From Nocardioides sp. (GTDB taxonomy: Bacteria > Actinomycetota > Actinomycetes > Propionibacteriales > Nocardioidaceae), in NCBI GenBank assembly GCA_002729525.1, contig PBYI01000056.1:1-64000 (forward strand): DNA of 64,000 bases. The letters are read 5' to 3'. The number at the start of each line of letters is the position of its first letter. The stretch's first letter is position 1. This document shows, one piece after another, positions 25,349 through 35,002 of this stretch. The notes under the pieces are model-generated. The model saw nothing but the letters and a program-made list of their open reading frames with translations, had not been told where the DNA came from and did not search any database. The translations under genes and the position numbers were made by a program.

Positions 25349-27781
25349 ATGTACGCCACACGACGTCTGCTCCCCGTCCTGGCGGCCCCGGCCCTCGCCC
25401 TCGCGCTGGTCGCGCCGCTCGGTGCCACGCCGTCCTCCGCCGCTCCGGTGGCCGCTCCGGTGGTCGAGACGGTCGCCCGCGCCGCGCCTGAGGCGCCTGA
25501 CGCACCCGAGGCGCCCGCGGCCCGTACGCCGGACGCCCCGACCGCCGCCAAGACCCGCACCCGCCGGATCCGGGTCGAGTCGCTCTCGAACCGCCCGGAC
25601 CTGCTGTCCGGCGGCGACGCGCTCGTCGGGTTCGCGCTGCCGAAGGTCAAGCGCAAGCGGCTCGTCGTGCGCCTCGACGGCGAGCCGGTGACCGACGAGT
25701 TCCGTCGCCGCCCCGGGGGCCAGGTCGCGGGCTACCTCGACGGCATGGAGCCCGGCCGCCACGTCGTGCACGTGCTGGTGAAGCCGCACCGCAGCGGCCG
25801 TGGTCGCATGGCCGGACGCCTGGTGCTGACCGTCCACCCCAGCGGTGGCCCGGTCTTCACCGGCCCGCAGACCGAGCACTACGTGTGCCAGGAGACGGCC
25901 GTCGACGCGCAGTGCAACGAGGCGCCGACGTACACGCTGCTCTACCGCTCCACCAACCCGCTCGTCGCCGAGCTCCAGCCCTACGACCCCGACGACCCGC
26001 CGGCCGACCTGGCCACCACCCGCTCCGACAACGGCACGCAGGTGCCGTTCGTCGTGCTGCGCGAGGACGGGTACGTCGACCGCGACCGCTACACGTTCCT
26101 CACCCTGTTCCAGCCGGGCCGGGCGTGGACGCGCTGGCGGGCGCAGGCGCAGTTCAACCACAAGCTGCTCATCACCCACGGCGGCGGCTGCGGGGCGTCG
26201 TACACGCCGGGCACGCCGCCGCTGGCCGACTACTCCGGCACGATCCCGGAGCAGGTGCCGGGCCTCGTGCCGAGCTACGTGACCGCGCTCGGACGCGGGT
26301 TCGGGGTGCTGTCGACCGCGCTCGACAACACCGGCCACCACTGCTCGGTCGCGATGAACGCCGAGTCGGTGATGATGGCCAAGGAGCGCTTCGTCGAGCA
26401 GTACGGCCACCTGCGCTACACCATCGGCACCGGCTGCTCGGGCGGCTCGATCGCGCAGCACACCGTCGCCAACGCCTACCCCGGGCTCTACCAGGGCCTG
26501 GTTACCACCTGCTCCTACCCCGACGTGTTCACCGCCGGGGCGCAGTTCGCCGACTACCACCTGCTGCGGCTCTACTTCGAGGACCCGTCGACATGGGGCA
26601 CCGGCGTGGTGTGGACGCCCGACCAGATGGCGCGCGTCGAGGGCCACCTCAGCCACCTCAACGCCGTCGTCGCCGACGAGGGGCTGTTCAAGGCCGCGCT
26701 CAACCCGGAGCACGACTGCCCCGGCACGGCCGAGCCGGTGCCCGGCGACGTCTCCACCCGGTACGACGCCGCGACCAACCCCGGGGGCGTCCGCTGCTCG
26801 GTGCTCGACCTGCTCGTCAACCTGCTCGGACCCCGGCCGGAGTCGGTGTGGGGCGAGCAGGAGCAGGCGGTCGGCCACGGCTTCGGCGGCATCCCGTTCG
26901 CGAACACCGGCATCCTCTACGGGCTCAACGCCCTCGAGGCGGGGGCGATCACCCCTGCCCAGTTCGTCGACCTCAACGTGAAGATCGGCGGCCTCGACGT
27001 CGACAGCGACCGGGTCGACGAGCGCACCACCGGTGACCACGCGTCGATCCGCAACGCGTACCGCACCGGCCTGGTCAACGAGATGTCGCGCCTGGGCGAC
27101 GTCGCGGTCATCAACTTCGGCGGCCCGGACCCGGGCATCGCGCACGACTACGCCCACGCCTTCTGGACCGAGGAGCGGATGCAGCGGGCGCAGGGCCACA
27201 CCGACAACCGGGTGATGTGGTTCGGCGCGACGCCGCTGATCGGCGACCCGCGCTGGGCCAACGAGGCGCTGCTCAAGATGGACCGTTGGCTGGCCCGCGT
27301 CGAGCGCGACGACTCCTCGCGGTCGCTGGCGCGCAAGATCGCGGCCGACAAGCCGGCCGACGTCACCGACCGCTGTTCCAACGTGCCGGGCGTGCTGGAG
27401 GTCCCGGGCGAGGACGACGAGGTCGACTGCGTGCTGCCCGAGCCGCTCCAGCTGCGCCTGTCGACGCCGCGCCAGGAGGCCGGCGGTCCGGCCGCCAACG
27501 ACGTCGTCGCGTGCGACCTGCGCCCGCTCGACCGGTCCGAGGTGGAGCCGTTGCTGCCGCTCACCGCGGGTCAGTGGAGCGACCTCCAGGCGGTCTTCCC
27601 CGACGGCGTGTGCGACTGGTCGGCGCAGGGCGGCCGGCAGCGCACGCAGACGTGGCTGACCTACTCGCGGGCCGACGGCTCCGTGGTCTACGGCGGCCGG
27701 CCGATCCCGGAGCCCGCCGGCGTCCGGGTGCACGGCGGGAGCCTGGTGTCGAACTCGTTCGCGCCGATGATGTGGCGCTGA
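25349..27781 (+). CDS. Secreted DUF6351-family protein
   Basis: An 810-residue exported protein with a cleavable signal peptide (about 1-32), a Pro/Ala-rich linker to about residue 65, and a large domain that I recognise as DUF6351. A nucleophile-elbow-like GCSGGS (Ser364) and later Asp and His residues (for example in GPDPGIAHDYAHAFW) suggest an alpha/beta-hydrolase-type esterase or related enzyme, possibly acting on polymers; this is inference. Paired cysteines indicate disulfides. The ATG directly follows a GTG; the spacing to GGAG is short, so the start is not firm. A GC hairpin (27783-27797) follows the stop. Confidence 0.8.
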   Translation: MYATRRLLPVLAAPALALALVAPLGATPSSAAPVAAPVVETVARAAPEAPDAPEAPAARTPDAPTAAKTRTRRIRVESLSNRPDLLSGGDALVGFALPKVKRKRLVVRLDGEPVTDEFRRRPGGQVAGYLDGMEPGRHVVHVLVKPHRSGRGRMAGRLVLTVHPSGGPVFTGPQTEHYVCQETAVDAQCNEAPTYTLLYRSTNPLVAELQPYDPDDPPADLATTRSDNGTQVPFVVLREDGYVDRDRYTFLTLFQPGRAWTRWRAQAQFNHKLLITHGGGCGASYTPGTPPLADYSGTIPEQVPGLVPSYVTALGRGFGVLSTALDNTGHHCSVAMNAESVMMAKERFVEQYGHLRYTIGTGCSGGSIAQHTVANAYPGLYQGLVTTCSYPDVFTAGAQFADYHLLRLYFEDPSTWGTGVVWTPDQMARVEGHLSHLNAVVADEGLFKAALNPEHDCPGTAEPVPGDVSTRYDAATNPGGVRCSVLDLLVNLLGPRPESVWGEQEQAVGHGFGGIPFANTGILYGLNALEAGAITPAQFVDLNVKIGGLDVDSDRVDERTTGDHASIRNAYRTGLVNEMSRLGDVAVINFGGPDPGIAHDYAHAFWTEERMQRAQGHTDNRVMWFGATPLIGDPRWANEALLKMDRWLARVERDDSSRSLARKIAADKPADVTDRCSNVPGVLEVPGEDDEVDCVLPEPLQLRLSTPRQEAGGPAANDVVACDLRPLDRSEVEPLLPLTAGQWSDLQAVFPDGVCDWSAQGGRQRTQTWLTYSRADGSVVYGGRPIPEPAGVRVHGGSLVSNSFAPMMWR

Positions 27782-27808
27782 GCCGGGAGCGCCCGGCGGC
27801 GCCGGCCG

Positions 27809-28627
27809 CTACGGCGTGGTCGCCATCGCGTCGAGGACCCTCCGGGCGAGCGTGGCGTCGCCCTCGACGGTGACCGCACCGTCCGGCGGCGTACGACGTC
27901 CTCCCGCGAGGCAGATGAACGGCTCGCGGTCCATGCGCAGCACGACGTCGGCGGAGCCGGGCACCTCGGGGAGTCGGCGCCCTCGCCCGGTCTCGTCGAC
28001 CTCCACCGCGACGGTGGGGGAGCCGGCGACGTCGAGGACGGCGGTCGTGCCTGACGGCAGGCCGGCCTTCTTGGCGACGACGTAGCCGAAGCTCTCGGTG
28101 AGGTAGTCGGTGGTGTGCTGCGCGGGCGGCGAGTCGAGCCCGCCCGGGCGGCCGACGGCGCGGCGCACGTCCTGCTCGTGCATCCACACGTCGAGCGGAC
28201 GGTTGCGCAGCAGCGTCTCCCAGGTCCACGGGACCCCGCCGAAGATGGTGTCGGGCTTGACGGAGGCGTCGGTCGGCGGGTCGGCGAGCAGCTGGGCGTG
28301 CCGCTCGGCGGCGACCGCGCGCAGCTCGGCGACGACGTCGGCGGGCGGCACGTCGCGCCGGTTGACGACGCCGATCTCGGTGTAGAGCCCCATGATGGAG
28401 GTGACGTGCGGCGGCTCGCCGACCTCGGCGTCCTCCTCGCCGTGCCCGGCGAGCACCCGCTCGAGGTGCGCGGTGTGGGAGGCGCACGCCTTGACGTCCC
28501 AGCCGGCGAGGTCGGTCGGCGCCGACCAGTCGTCGGGCTCCAGCTCGTCCAGGAGGGCGGTGAAGCGCCCGACGGCGTCCCACCAGACCTCGACGTAGCC
28601 GGACAGTCGGGTGGCGTCGTCGCTCAT
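27809..28627 (-). CDS. Maleylpyruvate isomerase-family (MDMPI/DinB-like) protein
   Basis: A 272-residue protein with the mycothiol-dependent maleylpyruvate isomerase N-terminal fold: a four-helix bundle with metal-type His residues in 'WDVKACASHTAHLERV' and 'LDVWMHEQDVRRAVGRPGG', then a C-terminal sterol-carrier-like domain ending 'GDATLARRVLDAMATTP'. Family members are mycothiol-linked transferases or isomerases. The actual substrate is unknown. It is a single gene convergent with DUF6351. Confidence 0.85.
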   Translation of the reverse strand: MSDDATRLSGYVEVWWDAVGRFTALLDELEPDDWSAPTDLAGWDVKACASHTAHLERVLAGHGEEDAEVGEPPHVTSIMGLYTEIGVVNRRDVPPADVVAELRAVAAERHAQLLADPPTDASVKPDTIFGGVPWTWETLLRNRPLDVWMHEQDVRRAVGRPGGLDSPPAQHTTDYLTESFGYVVAKKAGLPSGTTAVLDVAGSPTVAVEVDETGRGRRLPEVPGSADVVLRMDREPFICLAGGRRTPPDGAVTVEGDATLARRVLDAMATTP

Positions 28628-28670
28628 GCCCGGACCCTAGTAGGAGGCGCCGACCGGCGGCCAGGGTCGC

Positions 28671-29270
28671 TCAGGCGCCGAGGGCCAGGGTCGCCGCGAT
28701 CGCCAGCATGGTCAGCCCGACCAGGACGTCGAGCGCACGCCAGGCGCCGGGCCGGGCGAGCGGTCGGGCGAGCAGGCGGGCGCCGTACCCGAGCGCGGTG
28801 AACCACACGACGCTGGCCACACCCGCCCCGACCGCGAACCACGCCGGCCGGTCGGTGGTGGCTCCGACGGACCCGAGCAGCAGCACGGTGTCGAGGTAGA
28901 CGTGCGGGTTGAGCCAGGTGAGGGCCAGTGCGGTGCGGACCGCCCGGCCGAGCGTCGCACCGCTGCCGGTGGCCGCCTCCAGCGAGGTCGCGTGCCGGGC
29001 GCGGCGCAGCGCCGTCACGCCGTACCAGGTCAGGAAGGCGACGCCGCCGCAGCGCACCAGCGTGATCAGCCCGGGCACGGCCTCGACCGCGCTGCCGACA
29101 CCGGCGACGCCGGCGGCGATCAGCACGACGTCGGACACCGCGCAGACCGCGACCACAGCACCCACGTGGCGCCGGGTCAGGCCCTGGCGCAGCACGTAGG
29201 CGTTCTGCGCGCCGATGGCGACGATCAGGCCGAGCCCGGTGAGCAGGCCGGTGGTGGCGGAGGTGAGCAC
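28671..29270 (-). CDS. lysE: LysE/ArgO-family basic amino-acid exporter
   Basis: A 199-residue integral-membrane exporter with about six helices. The family signature GLIVAIGAQNAYVLRQGL is at residues 14-31 and NPHVYLDT near 122. It exports lysine and/or arginine. The GTG start at 29270 is 71 bases from the divergent LysR-type activator, the classic LysE-LysG arrangement. Confidence 0.9.
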   Translation of the reverse strand: MLTSATTGLLTGLGLIVAIGAQNAYVLRQGLTRRHVGAVVAVCAVSDVVLIAAGVAGVGSAVEAVPGLITLVRCGGVAFLTWYGVTALRRARHATSLEAATGSGATLGRAVRTALALTWLNPHVYLDTVLLLGSVGATTDRPAWFAVGAGVASVVWFTALGYGARLLARPLARPGAWRALDVLVGLTMLAIAATLALGA

Positions 29271-29340
29271 GAGGTCGACGCTAGGGCGGCGCTCGCGTCC
29301 ACGCCAGCGAATGTTCCTGCACTTCCTTTAGCATCGCTTC

Positions 29341-30216
29341 ATGCGGCCGCACCCCGACCAGCTCGCGACGCTGGCGGCGATCGCCGACCTCGGCTCGTTC
29401 GAGGCCGCTGCCCGGCAGCTGCACGTCACGACGAGCGCGGTCAGCCAGCGGGTCAAGGCGCTGGAGTCGGCCGCGGGCCAGGTGCTGCTGCGTCGCGGCA
29501 CCCCGTGCGTACCGACCGAGGCCGGCCGGGTGCTGGTGCGGCTGGCCCGCGAGGTGGTGCTGCTGCACGACGAGGCCGAGGCGCTGCTGTCGTCGGGTGC
29601 GACGGGCGGTCCGGTCGAGCTGCCGGTCGCGGTCAGCGCCGACTCGCTGGCGACGTGGTTCCGACCGGTCCTCGACGCGGCCGCCGGCTGGCCCGGCACC
29701 GCCCTGCGCCTGCGGGTCGAGGACCAGGGATTCTCCACCGAGCACCTGCGCACCGGCGACGTGCTCGCCGCGGTCACCTCGGACCCCGCCCCGGTGCAGG
29801 GCTGCTCGGTCGAGCGGCTCGGGGCGCTGCGCTACCGGCCCGCCGCCTCCCCGTCGTACGCCGAGCGCTGGCGGCGGGGCCGCGGACCCGACTGGGCGGC
29901 GATGCCGCTGGTCGTCTTCAACGACAAGGACCTGCTCCAGCACGACCTGCTCGCTAGGCGCGGGCTGCCGGCCCCGCCGGTGGTGCACCAGGTGCCGACC
30001 TCGACCGACTTCCACGAGGCGCTGCGCCGCGGCCTCGGCTGGGGACTGCTGCCCGAGCCGCAGCTCGACCCCGACCTGGAGTCGGGTGCGCTGGTGCTGC
30101 TCTCGACCCGCGAGCACGTCGACGTCGACCTGCACTGGCAGCGCTGGCGGCTCGCCTCGACCGGGCTCGACCGGCTCACCGACGCGGTGCGCGCAGCAGC
30201 GTCCGTCCTGCGCTGA
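29341..30216 (+). CDS. lysG: LysR-type activator of the amino-acid exporter (LysG/ArgP-like)
   Basis: A 291-residue LysR regulator with N-terminal helix-turn-helix (about 18-42, AAARQLHVTTSAVSQRVKAL) and effector domain. The sequence after the HTH (GTPCVPTEAGRVLVRL) is typical of the ArgP/LysG branch, which activates lysE when basic amino acids accumulate. It is divergent from lysE; the 70-base gap with the AT-rich GTTCCTGCACTTCCTTTAGC should carry the shared operator. Confidence 0.9.
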   Translation: MRPHPDQLATLAAIADLGSFEAAARQLHVTTSAVSQRVKALESAAGQVLLRRGTPCVPTEAGRVLVRLAREVVLLHDEAEALLSSGATGGPVELPVAVSADSLATWFRPVLDAAAGWPGTALRLRVEDQGFSTEHLRTGDVLAAVTSDPAPVQGCSVERLGALRYRPAASPSYAERWRRGRGPDWAAMPLVVFNDKDLLQHDLLARRGLPAPPVVHQVPTSTDFHEALRRGLGWGLLPEPQLDPDLESGALVLLSTREHVDVDLHWQRWRLASTGLDRLTDAVRAAASVLR

Positions 30217-30296
30217 CCAGCAGGAAGTCGGCGTACGCCGGTGGGCCTGCCTAGACTCGCCACGCCCACCCGGACCCTGCTCGGAGGATGCTCCCC

Positions 30297-32264
30297 ATGG
30301 TGCGCCTGCCTGCCGTCGGCGACGACTTCGGTCGCTACCGGCTCCTGCGCGAGCTCGGACGCGGGGGCATGGGCGTCGTCTACGCCGCGCGCGACACCGT
30401 CCTCGACCGCGCGGTGGCGCTGAAGATCATCGCGCCGCAGTGGGCGGGCGACGAGGAGTACCGCGCCCGGTTCGAGCGCGAGGCACTGGCGCTGAGCCGG
30501 GTCGAGAGCCGCCACGTCGTCGTCGTGCACGACCACGGTGAGCACGACGGCTGCCTCTACCTCTCCACCCAGCTCGTCCCCGACGGTGACCTGCTGCAGA
30601 TGGTGCGCACGCACGGGCCCGTGCGCCCCGCGGTGGCCCTCGACCTCGTCGCACAGGTGCTGGTCGGGCTCGAGGACGCCCACCGCGCCGGCGTCGTGCA
30701 CCGCGACGTGAAGCCCTCCAACGTCCTCCTCCGACGCGGACCCGACGGCCTCGAGGCCGTGCTCTGCGACTTCGGCATCGCCACCACGCCCGACGGCGAG
30801 GCCACGCGCACCGGCGGGCTCGTCGGGTCGTTCCCCTACATGGCGCCCGAGCGGCACCAGGGCGAGCAGGCGGGCGTGGCCAGCGACCTGTACGCCGTCG
30901 GCTGCGTGCTGTGGCAGGTGCTCACCGGCTCCGCGCCGTACGTCGGCACCGACCTCGAGGTCGCGATGGCGCACCTGCAGGCACCGGTGCCGCAGCTGCC
31001 GGTCGCCCCGCGCTCGTCGGACGCGGCCTTCCTGACCGCCGTCAACGCGGTGCTCGCGCGGTCGCTGGCCAAGGACCCGGCCGAGCGGTACGGCTCGGCC
31101 CGCGCCATGCGGCACGAGCTGCTCGACGTGCTCGCGCTCGCGCCCGACGAGGCGGCGCTGGTGCTGCCCGAGCACACCGCCGTCCGCCACTCCGTCGTCG
31201 CGGGCGTGCCCGTCGGTGGGGCTCCGGGTCCGTCCGGGCGTCGCCGTCGCGTCGCGCTCGTGCCCCTGCTGGCGCTGGTGCTCGCCGGAGCCGTGGCCGG
31301 CGGGTACACCGTGGCCGCCCGGTCGGGCGCCGACGTGCTGCCCACCGTGGGCGACGCCGCCACCTCCGCGCCGGTGTCGCCCTCGGCCACGACCGGCGCC
31401 GCGTCCCCGTCGGAGACCGCGACGCCGACCGAGCAGGCCACCCCGACCGCCGAGCAGCGACGGACGAGGAAGCAACGCGTCGCGAAGCGCCGGGAGCAGC
31501 AGGAGTCGACCGGCGGCGCGGGCTCGGGGACGGCCGGCGCGGGTGCCGGGTCGACGGACGCCGGGACCACCGGGACGACCGGGGGTGCCGGTTCGACGGG
31601 CTCGACCGGGGGCACCTCGGGCGGCGCGTCGACGGGCGGCTCGGGGCCGTCCGGCGGTTCGGGCGGCTCCGGTGGAGGTTCGGGTTCGGGTGGCTCCGGC
31701 TCCGGGTCGGGTTCCGGCGGTGGCGCCGGCTCCGGCGCGGGCGGGAGCGCGCCGTCGCCGAGCCCGTCGCCGACGCCCGACCCGCCGACGTACCGCTGCT
31801 GGGACGGCTCGACGGAGAACAGCCTCGACGCCTGCGGCTACCCGACGGGGGTCACCGGCGTGCACTGGATGTTCCCGCGCAGCGCAGGGTCCGGGTGTGC
31901 CGTCGTCGGCTCCCCGAAGCAGGACGGCGCCGTCACCAGCATCTCCTGCGACGTGTCCGTGCCGGGAGGGCGCGCCAGCATCTACTTCCTCGAGTGGAGG
32001 TCGCGTGACACCGCGATCCGTCGCTACAACGAGGTCTCGCCGAACGGCCCCACCGTCTGGAAGAACAACTGGGGTCTGAAGTGGCGATTCCGGGACAAGG
32101 ACCTGCGCAACCCCTCCGGCGCGATCAACCTGTACGACGTCGTGCCGATGGGCGTGCGAGTGCAGGCACCGGACAAGAACGGCCGCCAGGCGGCGCTCGA
32201 CCTGATCAAGAACGGCGGCGGCTACCGCTCGCCGGCCGACGCCCGCGGCGTACGCGAGAGCTGA
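30297..32264 (+). CDS. Receptor-type Ser/Thr protein kinase with extracellular domain
   Basis: A 655-residue PknB-like kinase: kinase domain 13 to about 280 (GRGGMGVVY, K43, HRDVKPSN at 135-142, DFG at 158-160), one membrane helix (about 319-341), a long low-complexity Thr/Ser/Pro then Gly/Ser linker (about 342-498), and an extracellular domain (about 499-655) that starts with YRCWDGS and has four cysteines. The extracellular domain is not PASTA; it should sense an unknown signal. The ATG at 30297 was preferred over 30288 because GGAGG lies 9 bases upstream of it. A -10-like TAGACT is at 30252. Confidence 0.9.
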   Translation: MVRLPAVGDDFGRYRLLRELGRGGMGVVYAARDTVLDRAVALKIIAPQWAGDEEYRARFEREALALSRVESRHVVVVHDHGEHDGCLYLSTQLVPDGDLLQMVRTHGPVRPAVALDLVAQVLVGLEDAHRAGVVHRDVKPSNVLLRRGPDGLEAVLCDFGIATTPDGEATRTGGLVGSFPYMAPERHQGEQAGVASDLYAVGCVLWQVLTGSAPYVGTDLEVAMAHLQAPVPQLPVAPRSSDAAFLTAVNAVLARSLAKDPAERYGSARAMRHELLDVLALAPDEAALVLPEHTAVRHSVVAGVPVGGAPGPSGRRRRVALVPLLALVLAGAVAGGYTVAARSGADVLPTVGDAATSAPVSPSATTGAASPSETATPTEQATPTAEQRRTRKQRVAKRREQQESTGGAGSGTAGAGAGSTDAGTTGTTGGAGSTGSTGGTSGGASTGGSGPSGGSGGSGGGSGSGGSGSGSGSGGGAGSGAGGSAPSPSPSPTPDPPTYRCWDGSTENSLDACGYPTGVTGVHWMFPRSAGSGCAVVGSPKQDGAVTSISCDVSVPGGRASIYFLEWRSRDTAIRRYNEVSPNGPTVWKNNWGLKWRFRDKDLRNPSGAINLYDVVPMGVRVQAPDKNGRQAALDLIKNGGGYRSPADARGVRES

Positions 32265-32333
32265 CCGCCGCCCGCAGCGGGCCCGTGGTTCGGGGTGTCC
32301 GGCACGCCGGGCGCCCGGCCCGCGAACGACCAC

Positions 32334-32365
32334 GGCCCGCCGCCCCCTGACGGGGACGGCGGGCC
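32334..32365. terminator. GC-rich hairpin between convergent genes
   Basis: Stem GGCCCGCCG (32334-32342) pairs with CGGCGGGCC (32357-32365), continued by CCCC/GGGG with one bulged A and a short loop. A second imperfect stem (CCGTGGTTCG at 32283 with CGAACgacCACGG at 32322) precedes it. It lies between the kinase and acyl-CoA dehydrogenase genes and can act in both directions. Confidence 0.7.
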
Positions 32366-32437
32366 GGGTGGTGCTGCTCGACCGGACCGGACTCCGGGCG
32401 AGCGCGGAGGGAGCAGCCTCCGGGGCTCAGGACCGGA

Positions 32438-34310
32438 TCAGAACGCAGCCTCGTCCAGGTCCATGAGCTCCAGGTCGGTCGCCTCCAGCATCGCGCGCTC
32501 GGCGCTCAGCTTGGGCAGGTTGGTGCGGCAGAAGAACTGCGCCGCGGCGATCTTGCCCTCGTAGAAGGACACGTCCTTGGCGTCCGGGGTGCCGCCGAGC
32601 TTCTCCAGCGAGACCTCGGCGCCGCGGAGCAGCAGCCAGGCGCAGACCACGTCACCGAGCGCCATCAGCAGGCGCGAGGTGTTGAGGCCGACCTTGTAGA
32701 GGTTGCGCAGCTCGTCCTGGGCCGACATCAGGTCGTTGATCATCGTGCCGACCATGGCGTTGGTGTCGTCGAGGGCGGTGGCGAGCAGCTCGCGCTCGTT
32801 CTTGAGGCGGCCGTTGCCGGCCTCGGACTCGATGAACGCCTTGATCTCGCCGGCCAGGTGGCCCAGGGCGCGGCCCTGGTCCTTGACGATCTTGCGGAAG
32901 AAGAAGTCCTGGCCCTGGATCGCGGTGGTGCCCTCGTAGAGGGTGTCGATCTTGGCGTCGCGGACGTACTGCTCGATCGGGTACTCCTGCAGGAAGCCGG
33001 AGCCGCCGAAGGTCTGCAGCGACTCGGTGCCCAGCAGCACCCACGACCGCTCGGAGCCGTAGCCCTTGACGATCGGGAGCAGCAGGTCGTTGACGGCCTC
33101 GGCGAGCTTGTGCTCGTCGGTGCCGGTCTCGCCGGCGTGCTCGCCGAGCATCACCTTGTCCTGCCAGGTGGCGGTGTAGAGCACCAGCGACCGCATGGCC
33201 TCGGCGAACGACTTCTGGGTCATCAGCGAGCGGCGGACGTCGGGGTGGTTGCTGATCGTGACGCGCGGGGCGGTCTTGTCGGCCGCCTGGGTCAGGTCGG
33301 CGCCCTGGACGCGGGACTTGGCGTAGTCGAGGGCATTGAGGTAGCCGGTCGAGAGGGTCGCGATGGCCTTGGTGCCGACCATCATGCGGGCGTTCTCGAT
33401 GACCTGGAACATCTGCGCGATGCCGTCGTGGACCTCGCCGAGGAGGTAGCCGACGGCCTTCTCTCCGCCGCCGACCGACGGGTCGCCGAAGGTGAGCTCG
33501 CAGGTGTTGGACACCTTGATGCCCATCTTGTGCTCGACGTTGGTGACGTAGACGCCGTTGCGCTCGCCGAGCTCGCCGGTCTCGAGGTCGAAGTGGAAAC
33601 TTCGGCACGACGAAGAGCGAGAGGCCCTTGGTGCCGGGGCCGCCTGCGCCCTCGACGCCCGAGGGGCGGGCGAGGACGAGGTGGATGATGTTGTCGCTCA
33701 GGTCGGACTCGGCCGAGGTGATGAAGCGCTTGACGCCCTCGATCGACCAGGTGCCGTCGTCGTTCGGGGTGGCCTTGGTGCGGCCGGCGCCCACGTCGGA
33801 GCCCGCGTCGGGCTCGGTGAGCACCATGGTGGCGACCCAGCCCTTGTCGATCATCAGCTGACCGATCTTCTTGTCGCGCTCGGTGCCGTTGCGGTGCAGC
33901 ACGCCCGCGAACATCGGGCCGGCGCCGTACATCCAGATGGCGGGGTTGGCGCCGAGCACCATCTCGCCGATCGACCAGCACAGCGACGGCGGGGCCGGCG
34001 TGCCGCCGAGCTCGGCGAAGGTGTTGAGGCGCCAGAACTCGGCGTCCATCCAGGTCTGGTAGCTCTGCTTGAACGACTCCGGCAGCGGAGCGGTGTTGGT
34101 CTTGGGGTCGAAGACCGGCGGGTTGCGGTCGGCGTCGACGAAGGACTCCGACAGGTCCTCGCGGGACATGCGCTCGACCTCGGCGAGCACCTCCCGCGCG
34201 GTGTCGGCGTCGACCTCGGCGAACGGGCCCGTGCCGAGGACCTGGTCCCGGCCGAGCACCTCGAAGAGGTTGAACTCGATGTCTCGCAGGTTGCTCTTGT
34301 AGTGGCTCAC
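32438..34310 (-). pseudogene. fadE5: FadE5-like acyl-CoA dehydrogenase, interrupted by a +1 frameshift
   Basis: Two minus-strand frames together encode one complete acyl-CoA dehydrogenase of about 623 residues, close to FadE5 (about 611). The N-terminal part starts with the FadE5-like 'SHYKSNLRDIEFNLFEV' at GTG 34310 and runs to VVPKF; the C-terminal part resumes with 'MGIKVSNTCELTFGD'. The frame is lost at AAA 33597-33599 (TTT on the coding strand): removing one base restores the expected VPKFHFDLETGELGE. Either a real mutation or a homopolymer sequencing error. Catalytic-type Glu and the FAD-binding segments are otherwise intact. The enzyme would oxidise acyl-CoA in beta-oxidation. Confidence 0.88.
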
Positions 34311-34387
34311 TGATCCACAGTCCTTCGTCTCGGGAACGATCGGCGCCCGCGTGGCGCGATGCGGGCGCGGCTGGCAGTTTGGGGTGC

Positions 34388-34410
34388 TACCGGCAAGTAA
34401 CTTAATGGTA
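34388..34410. promoter_or_regulatory. 23-base operator-like palindrome upstream of fadE5-like gene
   Basis: TACC-ggc-AAGT-A-ACTT-aat-GGTA: two nested inverted repeats that share one centre (34399). It is AT-rich in a GC-rich region, 78 bases before the dehydrogenase start and 104 before the divergent Rrf2-type gene. A TetR-type fatty-acid regulator or the Rrf2 protein are candidate binders; this is inference. Confidence 0.55.
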
Positions 34411-34513
34411 CGAGGGGGGTCACCCTCGCGCAAGAAATCGACGTACTCCCGGTACGAAGGTCCCGACGAGCGGCTCCCGCCCGTCGTCGGACGGGGGATG
34501 GGACACTGGTCGC

Positions 34514-34972
34514 ATGCGCGTGTCCGCCAAGTCCGACTACGCCCTGCGCGCCCTCATCGAGATGGCGACGCGGGTGGACGGACGAGCCGTGAGCGCCGAG
34601 GAGCTCGGCCGCAGCCAGGACATCCCGCACGGCTTCCTCCAGGCGATCCTCGCCGACATGCGGCGCGCGGGGATCGTGCGGTCCCAGCGCGGGCAGTCCG
34701 GCGGCTGGCGGCTGGCGCGCGAGGCGGGCAGCGTCTCGGTCGCCGACGTGATCCGCGCGGTCGACGGCCCGCTGGTCTCCGTCTACGGGCTGCGGCCCGA
34801 GGAGGTCAGCTACAACGACACCGCCGACGTGCTCCAGCACGTGTGGATCGCGGCCCGGTCCTCGCTGCGCGAGGTCTTCGAGCGGGTCACCATCCAGGCG
34901 CTCGCCGACCACGAGCTGCCCGCGGAGGTCACCCGGCGTACGGCCGACGAGGACGCCTGGCAGCCGCACTGA
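34514..34972 (+). CDS. Rrf2-family transcriptional regulator without cysteines
   Basis: A 152-residue winged-helix regulator. The Rrf2 pattern is clear: 'MRVSAKSDYALRALIEMA', 'QDIPHGFLQAILADMRRAGIV', 'SQRGQSGGWRLAR'. There is not a single Cys, so it cannot hold an IscR/NsrR-type Fe-S cluster through cysteine ligands. It must sense something else or be constitutive. It is divergent from the acyl-CoA dehydrogenase. Confidence 0.9.
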   Translation: MRVSAKSDYALRALIEMATRVDGRAVSAEELGRSQDIPHGFLQAILADMRRAGIVRSQRGQSGGWRLAREAGSVSVADVIRAVDGPLVSVYGLRPEEVSYNDTADVLQHVWIAARSSLREVFERVTIQALADHELPAEVTRRTADEDAWQPH

Positions 34973-35002
34973 CCCACGTGGGCCGACGCGGCGGCGTACG
35001 CC

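Noticed and set aside
31500..31790. GC-rich degenerate repeat inside the kinase gene considered as a minisatellite or recombination site.
   Set aside because: It encodes the Gly/Ser/Thr linker in frame throughout, so it is a normal low-complexity coding region.
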